Source: a virus
Reading direction: 5' to 3' (one strand)
Length of the DNA: 27,211 nucleotides
Virus record (IMG/VR): IMGVR_UViG_3300011126_000091
Span: 1 to 27,211 of that record
The stretch's first letter is position 1; every line of letters begins with the position of its first letter. The position numbers and the translations under genes are program-made. The notes under the pieces were generated by a model. The model was not told the origin of the DNA. It saw only the letters and a program-made list of their open reading frames with translations, and did no database searches. This document shows, piece by piece, positions 1 to 5,901 of this stretch.

Positions 1-166
1 TTTTTTTGGTACTCCTTGTTAACCGTGGCAAACAATTGATTGTTCTGTTCTGTTTGGCTTTAGTTCTTCTTTGCGCCACTAACGGTTTTGCCGAAATCCT
101 TACGCATTTCCTCCACCGATTCTGTGTTTAGAGGCCGCATAAACAGGACACAGCTTTCCTTCTTTT

Positions 167-523
167 TCAATCTCTACACATTTCAAGAACACGATCTATC
201 AACTCCTGATTAGTGTTTGGAACTTGGCTAATACCAAGCTTGTATTTTAGGTAATAAACAACACCAACACATTTCAACGTATCCATTAGGCATTTTGGGT
301 ACAACCTGAACTCCTGCGTCCAAAACGTAACCTCGCCTTTCTGGTGTTGCTCTTGGTGCTTTGAGTGGCGTAGTGGTAGCGCCTCGAAATCATGTGATTT
401 AATTCCCTTACCAGCGGTGCCAATGTGTGCCGGGTCAACAGCATAAAAGTCTTGGCTAGATTCCCACGTTATCCAACAACGCTGGTCACGCAACCAATCA
501 AGATAGTTTCTGTCTCTCAGCAT
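167..523 (-). CDS. DUF968/Ref-like HNH-fold nuclease, phage recombination protein
   Basis: The 118-residue product has the histidine-rich core of small phage recombination nucleases of the DUF968/Ref type: DPAHIGTAGKGIKSHD at about residues 30-45, followed by PLRHSKHQEQH with H53, H56 and H60 as likely metal ligands or catalytic residues. A longer upstream reading frame exists, but the ATG at 523 is chosen because GGGGAGG lies five bases upstream; the ATG at 526 is the alternative. It overlaps the end of the preceding gene by 26 bases, so it is translated in the same operon as SSB and the annealing protein, which fits a role in trimming or nicking recombination intermediates. Only one cysteine (C17) remains near the motif, so zinc binding is uncertain. 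Family assignment is from motif memory. Confidence 0.7.
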   Translation of the reverse strand: MLRDRNYLDWLRDQRCWITWESSQDFYAVDPAHIGTAGKGIKSHDFEALPLRHSKHQEQHQKGEVTFWTQEFRLYPKCLMDTLKCVGVVYYLKYKLGISQVPNTNQELIDRVLEMCRD

Positions 524-707
524 CATCGCCTCCCCACATTGTATGGACTGTTTCTCTGTATGTTTCATCAAGCTGACCGATAATGTCCGAAAGAACATCG
601 GCTTTGAAAAGGCGCGTTTGGCCATCAAGTTCGCTTGGTAGCGGCATAACAACCGCCTCACCGCTTTCAAAATCAATCTCTACACATATGTAAATAACCT
701 TTTTCAT
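498..707 (-). CDS. hypothetical phage protein, 69 aa
   Basis: Small acidic protein with no family I recognise. It begins with a beta-strand-like segment (KKVIYICVEIDF) and continues with an amphipathic helix around residues 35-55; no signal peptide or membrane segment is seen. Its ATG overlaps the stop of the upstream gene in an ATGA arrangement and its 3' end overlaps the nuclease gene, so it is the middle cistron of a tightly coupled recombination operon. Function unknown. Confidence 0.7.
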   Translation of the reverse strand: MKKVIYICVEIDFESGEAVVMPLPSELDGQTRLFKADVLSDIIGQLDETYRETVHTMWGGDDAERQKLS

Positions 708-1018
708 GCGTCTGCCTCAGTGAAGTGATTAGGCTCATCCATGCGATCACCAAAGAAATCACTTTGGTCTTTCAGGCTCTTTACAATTCCATCTGCATGT
801 GGGTCTTTGTATTGAGGCATCCAATAAACCTTGTAGGAAACCCTGTCACCCATAAGGTTAGTGGTTGTGATTAACTTGTCGGCAATCTTATGGCCCTCTG
901 CGCGAAGGTCAGAAATCCGTGATGGCGTTTTGAACTTATAAGTCTCCTGATAAATCGTCAGTCGGCTAATGGTTCTGCCAGTTTGTAGCTCTTGAAGTAT
1001 GTAATCTTTTAAGGTCAT
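704..1018 (-). CDS. winged-helix DNA-binding protein (HTH_39-like)
   Basis: The 104-residue product starts with a short winged-helix domain: MTLKDYILQELQTGRTISRL, then a recognition-helix segment with SRISDLRAEGHKIADKLI. That pattern (RIsdLRaeGh.I) is typical of small phage helix-turn-helix proteins, which usually sit among replication and recombination genes. The start at 1018 is preferred over an upstream ATG at 1069 because AAAGGAA sits six bases before it and the domain begins at once. The C-terminal half (from about residue 65) is acidic and featureless. A hairpin (1039-1077) and a promoter-like TTGACACC (1081-1088) lie just upstream, so this gene and the two below it may have their own promoter. 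Confidence 0.65.
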   Translation of the reverse strand: MTLKDYILQELQTGRTISRLTIYQETYKFKTPSRISDLRAEGHKIADKLITTTNLMGDRVSYKVYWMPQYKDPHADGIVKSLKDQSDFFGDRMDEPNHFTEADA

Positions 1019-1038
1019 TTCAATTCCTTTAAATTGCC

Positions 1039-1077
1039 CCCCTGCTAGAGAAATGAGAACTAGCGGCAAAGCAGGGG
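1039..1077 (-). promoter_or_regulatory. inverted repeat in the leader between ssb and the winged-helix gene
   Basis: CCCCTGCT at 1039-1046 pairs with AGCAGGGG at 1070-1077 (8 bp). An inner GCTAG/CTAGC pair (1044-1048, 1060-1064) competes with part of the outer stem. There is no T-tract after it in the leftward direction, so it is not a good intrinsic terminator; it may be an attenuator, an mRNA stabiliser or a protein-binding site. Confidence 0.4.
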
Positions 1078-1112
1078 AGCGGTGTCAACAAAGGTGCCGC
1101 CAGTTATCTCTC

Positions 1113-1562
1113 CTAGATAATTCCATATGGGTGAGCAAAAGGTATATTATCGTTCAAGTCTTCATCAGGCTCAGTCTCACCGCCGCCTGTATTAGATGGC
1201 GCATTTGAGCCATCATCTGTTCTGCCAAGCATTTTCAACTCACCACGGAAGTTTTGCAGGACAATTTCTGTTGAATATCGGTCAACACCGTCTTTTTCCC
1301 ACTTGCGCGTTTGAAGCGCACCCTCAAGATATATCTGAGAACCCTTCTTTAGATAGTTAGACGCTACCTTGGCCAAATGCTCATTGAAAATCACAATTTT
1401 GTGCCATTCTGACTTTTCTTTTTTCTCGCCAGTTGACTTGTCTTTCCAACTTTCTGACGTTGCAACAGACAGATTAACCACCTGATTTCCATTGCCCATT
1501 GTGCGAACTTCTGGGTCTTGACCCAATCGGCCCACCAAAATCACCTTATTTACGCTGCTCAT
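1113..1562 (-). CDS. ssb: single-stranded DNA-binding protein
   Basis: OB-fold SSB of 149 residues. The first 110 residues show the SSB pattern clearly: [58 protein letters not shown] and an aromatic-rich end. It coats single-stranded DNA during replication and recombination and would work with the adjacent Rad52-like annealing protein. The wording of these motifs resembles alphaproteobacterial SSBs, which hints at the host. The acidic tail ends in DNIPF followed by seven further residues (AHPYGII), whereas SSBs normally end at the IPF tip. The start follows GAAAGGATG, and the gene overlaps the end of the preceding gene by 17 bases. Confidence 0.95.
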   Translation of the reverse strand: MSSVNKVILVGRLGQDPEVRTMGNGNQVVNLSVATSESWKDKSTGEKKEKSEWHKIVIFNEHLAKVASNYLKKGSQIYLEGALQTRKWEKDGVDRYSTEIVLQNFRGELKMLGRTDDGSNAPSNTGGGETEPDEDLNDNIPFAHPYGII

Positions 1563-1749
1563 CGTTCATCCTTTCGATATATCCAGTTACAAAACTTGTG
1601 GAAAATGGCGGGGTATCTTGCATTACTGTATGCGCCAAATCCGCAATCTCCATTTCTTCTTTGATTGTTGGTTCACGGCCCGCTTCTTCCTCGAATTGAC
1701 CGCAAGCCTCCTCAAGCAAGTCCATATGTGCTTCTCTGTAATCAAACAT
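1546..1749 (-). CDS. hypothetical small acidic protein, 67 aa
   Basis: Highly acidic, mainly helical protein (clusters of E between residues 10 and 35) with no family I can name. The ATG at 1749 is chosen over an upstream ATG because GAGGAGA lies six bases before it and the longer reading would lie inside the annealing-protein gene. It overlaps the annealing-protein stop by 8 bases and runs 17 bases into ssb, so it is translationally coupled to both; a helper role in recombination is possible but not shown. A DnaA-box-like TTTTCCACA (minus strand, 1598-1606) lies inside the gene. Confidence 0.65.
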   Translation of the reverse strand: MFDYREAHMDLLEEACGQFEEEAGREPTIKEEMEIADLAHTVMQDTPPFSTSFVTGYIERMNDEQRK

Positions 1750-2416
1750 CTGTATTCTCCTCAATGTACTTACGGCGCTTATTGACGGTGCCATCAAACC
1801 CACAGTTCTCAAAAGAACCATCGCCTTGCATTTGCTCTGGTATAACTTCCCAAAAGCGAGCAATTAGCTTTTTAGTCCTGTCGTTATTTAAATACAGGTC
1901 TAGCTGGTCAATATCCGCACAGGCACCTATCTCCATGTAAACGTCTTTAAGTGCGCCTTTTGCTGTTGTGATATTGCCCTTCTTTGGGTCAGCCTCGGCC
2001 TTTAGAGCCGCAACATACTTATTGTCGTCAAACTTTCCAAGAAACACATCAGCATTGAAGCCAATGATAGACAGGCACTTTGTCACGCCATCAGTGATCG
2101 CTTTTTTCATGCAGTCTTTGTCGGGCTTAGACCTGGCGTTGTCGGTGTAGTAAGACGACTGCCCACCGTGACAAAATGTTTTTGATGGATCGCCACTATG
2201 CCACATTTCAATAATCACGCACAACTCGTCAGTGGGAAGGCGGTGAACGTCCTTAACTGCATACCCCCACCCCTCACCAACTGGCCCAAATTGCTCAGTG
2301 GCGTTTCTGATCTGGTGGTATGGGTCGATAGCAGTAATGGCTCGCCCAAACGTAACCTTCTTGGTATGCGCTGGATTGGTTTTTTCAACCTTTTCCCAAA
2401 TTTTTAAGTTACTCAT
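1742..2416 (-). CDS. Rad52-like single-strand DNA annealing protein
   Basis: The 224-residue protein matches the phage Rad52/Sak-like single-strand annealing group: an N-terminal NLKIWEKVEKTNPAHTKKV, then YHQIRNATEQFGPVGEGWGY, YYTDNARSKPDKDCMKKAITD and CLSIIGFNADVFLGKFDDNKYV. Such proteins anneal complementary single strands and are normally paired with an SSB, as here. The C-terminal third (from about 140) is a variable tail. The start at 2416 overlaps the preceding stop (ATGAGTAA). The assignment is from recognised sequence style; a structure or profile search would decide between Rad52-, Erf- and RecT-type folds. Confidence 0.7.
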   Translation of the reverse strand: MSNLKIWEKVEKTNPAHTKKVTFGRAITAIDPYHQIRNATEQFGPVGEGWGYAVKDVHRLPTDELCVIIEMWHSGDPSKTFCHGGQSSYYTDNARSKPDKDCMKKAITDGVTKCLSIIGFNADVFLGKFDDNKYVAALKAEADPKKGNITTAKGALKDVYMEIGACADIDQLDLYLNNDRTKKLIARFWEVIPEQMQGDGSFENCGFDGTVNKRRKYIEENTDV

Positions 2417-2624
2417 TTTCCATTCTCTCAATCTGAATTGCTCTGATTTCCTCGCACATTTCTATAATATCCAAGGCTATGTTTTTTATGGAGCGAAGCT
2501 CATCGGCATTAACCCACTTTCCAGAACGCGCATCGTTGCGGTTGGTGGTAACAAGACCGTGTGCCGTTTTCATCTTAGCAACAATCTTGCATGTACTATG
2601 CGGAGTCACTCTCCATTCTCCCAT
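2409..2624 (-). CDS. hypothetical protein, 71 aa
   Basis: A small protein with an N-terminal beta-rich segment (GEWRVTPHSTCKIVAKMKT) and a C-terminal helix rich in E and I (residues 45-70). No recognised family. The ATG at 2624 has TGAGGA six bases upstream; an in-frame ATG at 2630 is the alternative. It overlaps the genes on both sides by 8 to 19 bases, as is usual in this leftward operon, which is otherwise devoted to recombination. Confidence 0.65.
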   Translation of the reverse strand: MGEWRVTPHSTCKIVAKMKTAHGLVTTNRNDARSGKWVNADELRSIKNIALDIIEMCEEIRAIQIERMENE

Positions 2625-2863
2625 AACCATTCCTCAAACACCTCTTTAATAGACTTGGGCGTTGCGTTCATTAACTCACGAATTGATTTCGTGCCACGAA
2701 TACGGTCAAACACCTCATTAAACTCAGAAGTATAGTCATCGCCATCCGGCCCAATGATCTCAAATTCCTCACACCAGTTCTCATCTGGGTTTTGGGACTT
2801 AGACCAAACGCCACGCAGTTCATATTCTGCGCCCATCCATTTATGTGTTGCTTGCTTTTCCAT
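2606..2863 (-). CDS. hypothetical protein, first gene of the leftward operon, 85 aa
   Basis: Acidic protein (many E and D) with two tryptophans near the N-terminus and a helical C-terminus ending EEWLWENGE. No recognised family. AAAGGAG lies seven bases before the ATG. It is the first gene read from the leftward promoter of the switch region, with a predicted leader of under 20 bases, so it is probably expressed early. Many phages place small host-takeover or anti-defence proteins at this position, but nothing in the sequence proves that here. Confidence 0.7.
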   Translation of the reverse strand: MEKQATHKWMGAEYELRGVWSKSQNPDENWCEEFEIIGPDGDDYTSEFNEVFDRIRGTKSIRELMNATPKSIKEVFEEWLWENGE

Positions 2864-2878
2864 TTCTCATCTCCTTTG

Positions 2879-2907
2879 TTGACACCAAACTAGCAAAGGC
2901 ATATAAG
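2879..2907 (+). promoter_or_regulatory. rightward sigma-70 promoter of the switch region
   Basis: TTGACA at 2879-2884, a 17-base spacer, then TATAAG at 2902-2907: a near-consensus promoter for the HTH/DnaA-like operon. The same -10 context (TATAAGGG) occurs in the promoter at 14909-14938. Confidence 0.75.
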
Positions 2908-2915
2908 GGTGTCAA
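2887..2915 (-). promoter_or_regulatory. leftward sigma-70 promoter of the switch region
   Basis: Read on the minus strand: TTGACA at 2915-2910, 17 bases, then TAGTTT at 2892-2887. The -35 box is perfect and the -10 is weak. It would start RNA near 2880, just ahead of the gene at 2863. It overlaps the rightward promoter almost completely. Confidence 0.55.
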
Positions 2916-2920
2916 TAACA

Positions 2921-2929
2921 TTTTACACA
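2921..2929 (+). promoter_or_regulatory. DnaA-box-like site TTTTACACA
   Basis: Fits the relaxed DnaA box TTWTNCACA and sits just after the predicted rightward transcription start, in the leader of the operon that encodes the DnaA domain IV protein. One hit could be chance; its position makes autoregulation or a host DnaA effect plausible. Confidence 0.35.
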
Positions 2930-2943
2930 AAAAGGATAATGAT

Positions 2944-3144
2944 GTGGATTTAGATAAGTATATAGAGCGGTTCCATGGTGGCAATAAGTCTGAATTTGCT
3001 AGGATTTCTGGGCTTTCCAGAGCAAGAGTCAGTCAACTTTGCAAGAAGGGTGGCCCTGTGTCGCTAAAAACCGATGGTAAATTAAAAGACGCAACTAATG
3101 GCCTTGTTACAGCTTATGATTTATTTATGGCGGCAGATAAATGA
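2944..3144 (+). CDS. small Cro/C1-type HTH regulator, GTG start
   Basis: A 66-residue protein that is almost entirely a lambda-repressor-like helix-turn-helix: NKSEFARISGLSRARVSQLC at about residues 14-33 carries the turn and recognition helix. The size is that of Cro rather than a full CI repressor, as there is no dimerisation or protease domain. The GTG at 2944 is chosen because it lies downstream of the predicted RNA start (about 2914) and has AAGGA seven bases before it; the longer upstream frame begins inside the opposite promoter. It probably binds the adjacent inverted repeat and sets the balance between left and right transcription. Its stop overlaps the next start (ATGA). Confidence 0.75.
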   Translation: MDLDKYIERFHGGNKSEFARISGLSRARVSQLCKKGGPVSLKTDGKLKDATNGLVTAYDLFMAADK

Positions 3145-3557
3145 ACACCCCTGATGAAGTTTTCCAATTTATTCGTGATAAGTACGGATATTCAAAAGGC
3201 GTTCTTCTTGGAAAGAATCGCGGTCAGGACATTGTGACTGCGCGTCATATAGCCATGTTCCTAGTTGTGGAAAAGTGTGGGTTAAGTTTTCCACAGGCCG
3301 GGAAGTTATTTAGGAAGGATCACTCAACGGTTCTCTCTGCTTATCATAAAATCAGAGGCCTGATAATTGATAAGAAACTAGACCTAGATGAAAAAATCAC
3401 AGGGTATGAGCCCAAGATACGCCATGTGATAAGTCTTGATGATACACTAGATGATGGCCTTGACTTAGTTCGCAAGAAAATCAATGCCGCCTTTGGGCGC
3501 GACCCGATTGATACATTCATGGAACTGGCGGCTCTAGCAAAAAGGTTAGACCCATGA
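3141..3557 (+). CDS. stand-alone DnaA domain IV (DnaA-box-binding) protein
   Basis: The 138-residue protein carries the C-terminal DNA-binding domain of DnaA without domains I to III. Residues 22-75 match its signature: LLGKNRGQDIVTARHIAMFL, a helix-turn-helix with SFPQAGKLFRKDHSTVLSAY (DHSTV where DnaA has DHTTV), then HKIRGLI. Without an AAA+ domain it cannot bind ATP, form the initiation helix or load DnaB, so it is more likely to compete for DnaA boxes or to act as a regulator; that is inference. The C-terminal 60 residues are unrelated to DnaA. ATGA overlaps join it to the genes on both sides. Two inverted TTTTCCACA boxes lie inside its own coding sequence (3266-3295). Confidence 0.85.
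   Translation: MNTPDEVFQFIRDKYGYSKGVLLGKNRGQDIVTARHIAMFLVVEKCGLSFPQAGKLFRKDHSTVLSAYHKIRGLIIDKKLDLDEKITGYEPKIRHVISLDDTLDDGLDLVRKKINAAFGRDPIDTFMELAALAKRLDP
3266..3295. repeat. inverted pair of DnaA-box-like sites inside the DnaA-like gene
   Basis: TGTGGAAAA (3266-3274) and TTTTCCACA (3287-3295) are a perfect 9-bp inverted repeat with 12 bases between; centres are 21 bp apart, two helical turns. Each half fits the DnaA box TTWTNCACA. A further TTTTCCACA is on the minus strand at 1598-1606. Confidence 0.5.
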
Positions 3558-3787
3558 CCACTCAGCAGCTATGCACAGCCCAGAACGACCTATCCCAAGT
3601 TTTAAACGACAAGGACGCGAGCAAGAGCGATAGAGACTTTCTATTGTTTCAAGCCTCATCTGTAACCAGATCGCTTGGGCATGTGGACATTGCTGATCTC
3701 ATAATGGCTGGCAAGATTCAAGACGCGATTGACGATCTTGATGTTTTGATTAAGTCTGAACTGCGCGGTGGTATACTTCCCGGCTGA
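3554..3787 (+). CDS. hypothetical protein, last gene of the switch operon, 77 aa
   Basis: Acidic helical protein, no recognised family. Residues 1-30 are polar, residues 48-72 alternate hydrophobic and acidic positions (ADLIMAGKIQDAIDDLDVLI) like a helical hairpin. It is joined to the DnaA-like gene by an ATGA overlap, so the two are made together and may act together. Its 3' end abuts, on the opposite strand, a leftover ATGAGC junction of the neighbouring cassette array. Confidence 0.65.
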   Translation: MTTQQLCTAQNDLSQVLNDKDASKSDRDFLLFQASSVTRSLGHVDIADLIMAGKIQDAIDDLDVLIKSELRGGILPG

Positions 3788-3805
3788 CGCTCATTAGAAT
3801 ATCCT

Positions 3806-4123
3806 CTATAAAATGAAAGTTAGGACTACAGCCCCGACAATAAAAATCAGAATGAAAGTACCAAAAGCCTCATCTTCATTCATGTCGCGCAATGTCTTTT
3901 TGGTAAAGTTTTTACCTTCCCGACCACAAGACCAATCATATACTGATCGCCGCTCGTCTTTTATAGATGTGTAATCAGAAGGATTGCCGTTTTCTGGCTC
4001 ATCAATCGTGTGTCTTGTCAGGCGACAAGCGTCCCTATAATAGCGCGTAAATGCGCCACTGCCTGTTGTGAACTCAAAATGGTGTTTGCAATCATGGCAA
4101 CTTGGTATGCGTTCATCGCTCAT
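3806..4123 (-). CDS. cysteine-containing protein with C-terminal membrane helix
   Basis: The 105-residue product begins with a possible metal site: C9-x2-C12 followed by HH at 14-15, then C33 and C66, a spacing seen in small phage zinc-binding proteins. Residues 88-105 are a hydrophobic helix ending the protein, so it is probably tail-anchored with the cysteine domain in the cytoplasm. No known family. It is the last full gene of the ATGAGC array. Just after its TAG stop the same frame continues R-I-F then TAA overlapping another ATGAGC, so the stop may be a newer truncation of a protein that once ended in RIF like its array relatives. Confidence 0.65.
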   Translation of the reverse strand: MSDERIPSCHDCKHHFEFTTGSGAFTRYYRDACRLTRHTIDEPENGNPSDYTSIKDERRSVYDWSCGREGKNFTKKTLRDMNEDEAFGTFILIFIVGAVVLTFIL

Positions 4124-4270
4124 TTAAATATCTCCAAAAATAAGAGTGCATCCAGCGATCAAAAGCCAGATGAAAGCAAAAACAATACTAAACTGCTTGC
4201 TCATAAACCGTGATGCAAAAACAGAGCATATGGTTAGTGCGGCCCAAAACCTTATTAAGTCTGCGCTCAT
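4124..4270 (-). CDS. small membrane protein, 48 aa, two predicted TM helices
   Basis: A short open frame that fills the space between two array genes exactly. It starts ATGAGC overlapping the upstream TAA (TAATG) and its own TAA abuts the next ATG. The product starts MSADLIRFWAALTICSVFAS and has a second hydrophobic stretch, SIVFAFIWLLIAGCTLIF, separated by a short basic link (SRFMSKQ). This gives a helical hairpin in the inner membrane. No homologue is recognised. The identical junctions on both sides are the best evidence that it is a real gene. Confidence 0.65.
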   Translation of the reverse strand: MSADLIRFWAALTICSVFASRFMSKQFSIVFAFIWLLIAGCTLIFGDI

Positions 4271-4509
4271 TAGTGAGTTTCCACTTCATTGATCATAGCG
4301 CCCCAACAGTCTCGCGGATGCTTACCGTCTTTGAGCGCGTTAAATCCAGCCGTAGCCATCTTTTCTGTTGCGACTACCGGAACTACCATAAAGCCAGCGT
4401 CTTTGAGTGCGTTGAGCTGAGCATTAGCCGCGCTGTATTCTGTTGCCTGAGTGTGCTTGCTGGCATGATCGTACAGCGTGTTTTCTAAAATTTTGTGTAT
4501 AGTGCTCAT
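4270..4509 (-). CDS. hypothetical array protein, 79 aa
   Basis: Helical N-terminus (residues 5-37, rich in A and L) followed by a strand-like MVVPVVA and a C-terminal block with GKHPRDCWGAMI. The R-x2-W-x-A-M-I ending is a pattern I have seen in small proteins of several phages, but no function is known to me. It begins with the array junction GGAGATATTCTAATGAGC, the best copy of the repeat, and its stop overlaps the start of the small membrane protein by one base. Confidence 0.65.
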   Translation of the reverse strand: MSTIHKILENTLYDHASKHTQATEYSAANAQLNALKDAGFMVVPVVATEKMATAGFNALKDGKHPRDCWGAMINEVETH

Positions 4510-4745
4510 TAGAATATCTCCATATCTGGATTTCTTTTTTGGAAAGTTCGACCAGCATTAAAGGCCGCTTGAAGTGCAGACCCTACATCTCTATCGGTTA
4601 CATCAATGAGGGTGCTTTTTATTTTCTCTCGCTCTTCGCCCTCCGTTTTACTATTTGAGCAGAACACTTCAATGACAATGTTGGTTATGTTTCTAATCCA
4701 TGCAGAATTGCTATAGCCAACGGATATTTCATCATGATCGCTCAT
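4509..4745 (-). CDS. hypothetical array protein, 78 aa
   Basis: No recognised family. The protein has an acidic start (MSDHDEIS), a hydrophobic strand around IRNITNIVIEVFCS, a charged middle (KTEGEEREKIK) and a helix ending in QAAFNAGRTFQKR. The last residues MEIF are encoded by the ribosome-binding part of the next junction (GAGATATTCTAATG), so part of the protein end is set by the repeat rather than by function. Confidence 0.6.
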   Translation of the reverse strand: MSDHDEISVGYSNSAWIRNITNIVIEVFCSNSKTEGEEREKIKSTLIDVTDRDVGSALQAAFNAGRTFQKRNPDMEIF

Positions 4746-4933
4746 TGGATTTGTACTCCTAATTTTGAAACCTCAGCATATAGGCAATCCCGAAATGCAA
4801 GGCGCGGTGCGCTGAGATAATATTCAACTGTTGCCAATTCGATTGCTTTATCAATTTTATCTGAACTGACACCATCGGCCAGAGCAACAACCTTTAAGGC
4901 CGACACCACATCTTGATCTATCAAGCCGCTCAT
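4742..4933 (-). CDS. hypothetical array protein, 63 aa
   Basis: Mainly helical, with ALKVVALADG and IDKAIELATVEYYLSA segments and no membrane helix or motif that I recognise. It is joined to its neighbours by ATGA overlaps at both ends and starts with the common MS. Function unknown. Confidence 0.6.
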   Translation of the reverse strand: MSGLIDQDVVSALKVVALADGVSSDKIDKAIELATVEYYLSAPRLAFRDCLYAEVSKLGVQIQ

Positions 4934-5196
4934 TTAAAATCTCCCAATAGTTGTGCAAAAGCGATTGCGGCTTTTCTGCCTTGGATAGCGATTATGTTAT
5001 CTGCGCGCTTCATTTGATCACTGATGCGCGGCGTATGAAATTGCTTGCACTCAATATATGTATCAAATTCCTCAATATAGAAATCAAGGCCATTTGTTTT
5101 TCCGCTGGTTTCGTGATCATACGACACGTCTGCAACATCAAGAGCGCTGGCAATGATCAATTCAATGGGGTCGGTAAAAAGCCTGTTCTCGCTCAT
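4930..5196 (-). CDS. putative minimal PD-(D/E)xK nuclease-fold protein, 88 aa
   Basis: The core LDFYIEEFDTYIECKQFHTP (about residues 34-53) has the arrangement of a PD-(D/E)xK nuclease: an acidic residue on a first strand (D35), then E49-x-K51 (ECK) nine to fifteen residues later, then a helix with Q60 and a hydrophobic strand IIAIQGRKAAIAFAQLL. This is the fold of restriction and Holliday-junction nucleases in minimal form. It lies in the same leftward block as the cytosine methyltransferase, but nothing shows the two work as a restriction pair. No Cys or His cluster is present. Nuclease activity is inferred from the motif only. Confidence 0.5.
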   Translation of the reverse strand: MSENRLFTDPIELIIASALDVADVSYDHETSGKTNGLDFYIEEFDTYIECKQFHTPRISDQMKRADNIIAIQGRKAAIAFAQLLGDFK

Positions 5197-5399
5197 TAGA
5201 AAACCCCGCTTTCATTCATAACCGCTACTAGCTTCTCGCCAAACTCACGGCAAGGATCGGTGCCATCCTCCCTGAAACAATCCATATCTTTGTCGGTCAA
5301 GCAGTGTGGGTTAATTTTAAAAAGGCAGTGGCCCTTTTCGTCCTTAACCACACCCCAATCATCATATTTATCTGGCCTATAAGAAAACATATCGCTCAT
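5196..5399 (-). CDS. hypothetical array protein, 67 aa
   Basis: The ATG at 5399 is chosen since it carries the array ATGAGC and an ATGA overlap with the gene before it; a longer frame to 5435 is only a shadow. The protein has four cysteines (in HCLFK, PHCLT, DCFRE, PCREF), a possible metal site, and ends ESGVF through the next junction. No family recognised. Confidence 0.6.
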   Translation of the reverse strand: MSDMFSYRPDKYDDWGVVKDEKGHCLFKINPHCLTDKDMDCFREDGTDPCREFGEKLVAVMNESGVF

Positions 5400-5593
5400 T
5401 TGTTTATCCTTAACTCTCGCGCACGATCTAACCACTTGTGCGCTTCGTTTCTAAATTTGCCCGACAGCTTATTACCCTCTTGCCGCTCAATCATGTGATT
5501 GCTGTCACACCAATCCAAATCAAGGTGATCGCTGCAAGACATGTATGCCTCGGCTCTGGCGCAGCACTGTTCGTATGTAAGCTTGGCGCTCAT
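5396..5593 (-). CDS. hypothetical array protein, 65 aa
   Basis: Starts at 5593 (ATGAGC, ATGA overlap). Basic, helical, with a cysteine pair in QCCARAEAYMSC and a tryptophan-containing C-terminal helix HKWLDRARELR. No family recognised. GAGGGA precedes the start by about nine bases. Confidence 0.6.
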   Translation of the reverse strand: MSAKLTYEQCCARAEAYMSCSDHLDLDWCDSNHMIERQEGNKLSGKFRNEAHKWLDRARELRINK

Positions 5594-5901
5594 TTGTGTA
5601 ATCCCTCTTTGCTGTTTTTGGTGGCTGCAATGAAGTGCTGATAGATGGAGTGAAAAGCGGCTTGATGCGCTAAAATCCACTCATACAATTCATGGTCAGT
5701 ATTCTTGTCCAACTCCATAGAAATGCGACTGCGTGTGTAGCTTTCTTGTTTCCGTTTCAGCCACGCCTCGAAAGCCTCTAAGCTGTCCATACCAACTTGA
5801 ATATCAAAACCACCAAGAAGGGATTTTCCGCTCAATATGTCGTTCAGCGGTATCATCCCCGCCTCTTTCATGCGCTTTGATAATTCATCCGTATCGCTCA
5901 T
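5590..5901 (-). CDS. hypothetical array protein, 103 aa
   Basis: One of the longer array proteins. It has a polar start, a SLEAFEAWLKRKQESY helix near the middle and a C-terminal helix HELYEWILAHQAAFHSIYQHF that may form a coiled coil. No motif that suggests catalysis. TAATG overlap with the gene before it, ATGA overlap with the gene after. Confidence 0.6.
   Translation of the reverse strand: MSDTDELSKRMKEAGMIPLNDILSGKSLLGGFDIQVGMDSLEAFEAWLKRKQESYTRSRISMELDKNTDHELYEWILAHQAAFHSIYQHFIAATKNSKEGLHK

Larger units (their letters stand above)
2879..2915. promoter_or_regulatory. operator-like inverted repeat spanning both switch promoters
   Basis: TTGACACC (2879-2886) and GGTGTCAA (2908-2915) form a perfect 8-bp inverted repeat separated by 21 bases. 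Each arm contains the -35 box of one of the two divergent promoters, so a protein bound to both arms would block both. The 14-mer CCTTTGTTGACACC at 2873-2886 recurs on the minus strand at 1081-1094. Confidence 0.5.

Noticed and set aside
60-140. 26-codon minus-strand frame at the left edge
   Set aside because: The ribosome site is poorly placed and there is no overlap with a neighbour; an AAGGAG at 12-17 may belong to a gene beyond the window, but no start is visible.
2298-2735. Rightward 145-codon frame opposite the recombination genes
   Set aside because: It is a shadow of the leftward genes with tight operon overlaps; there is no ribosome site.
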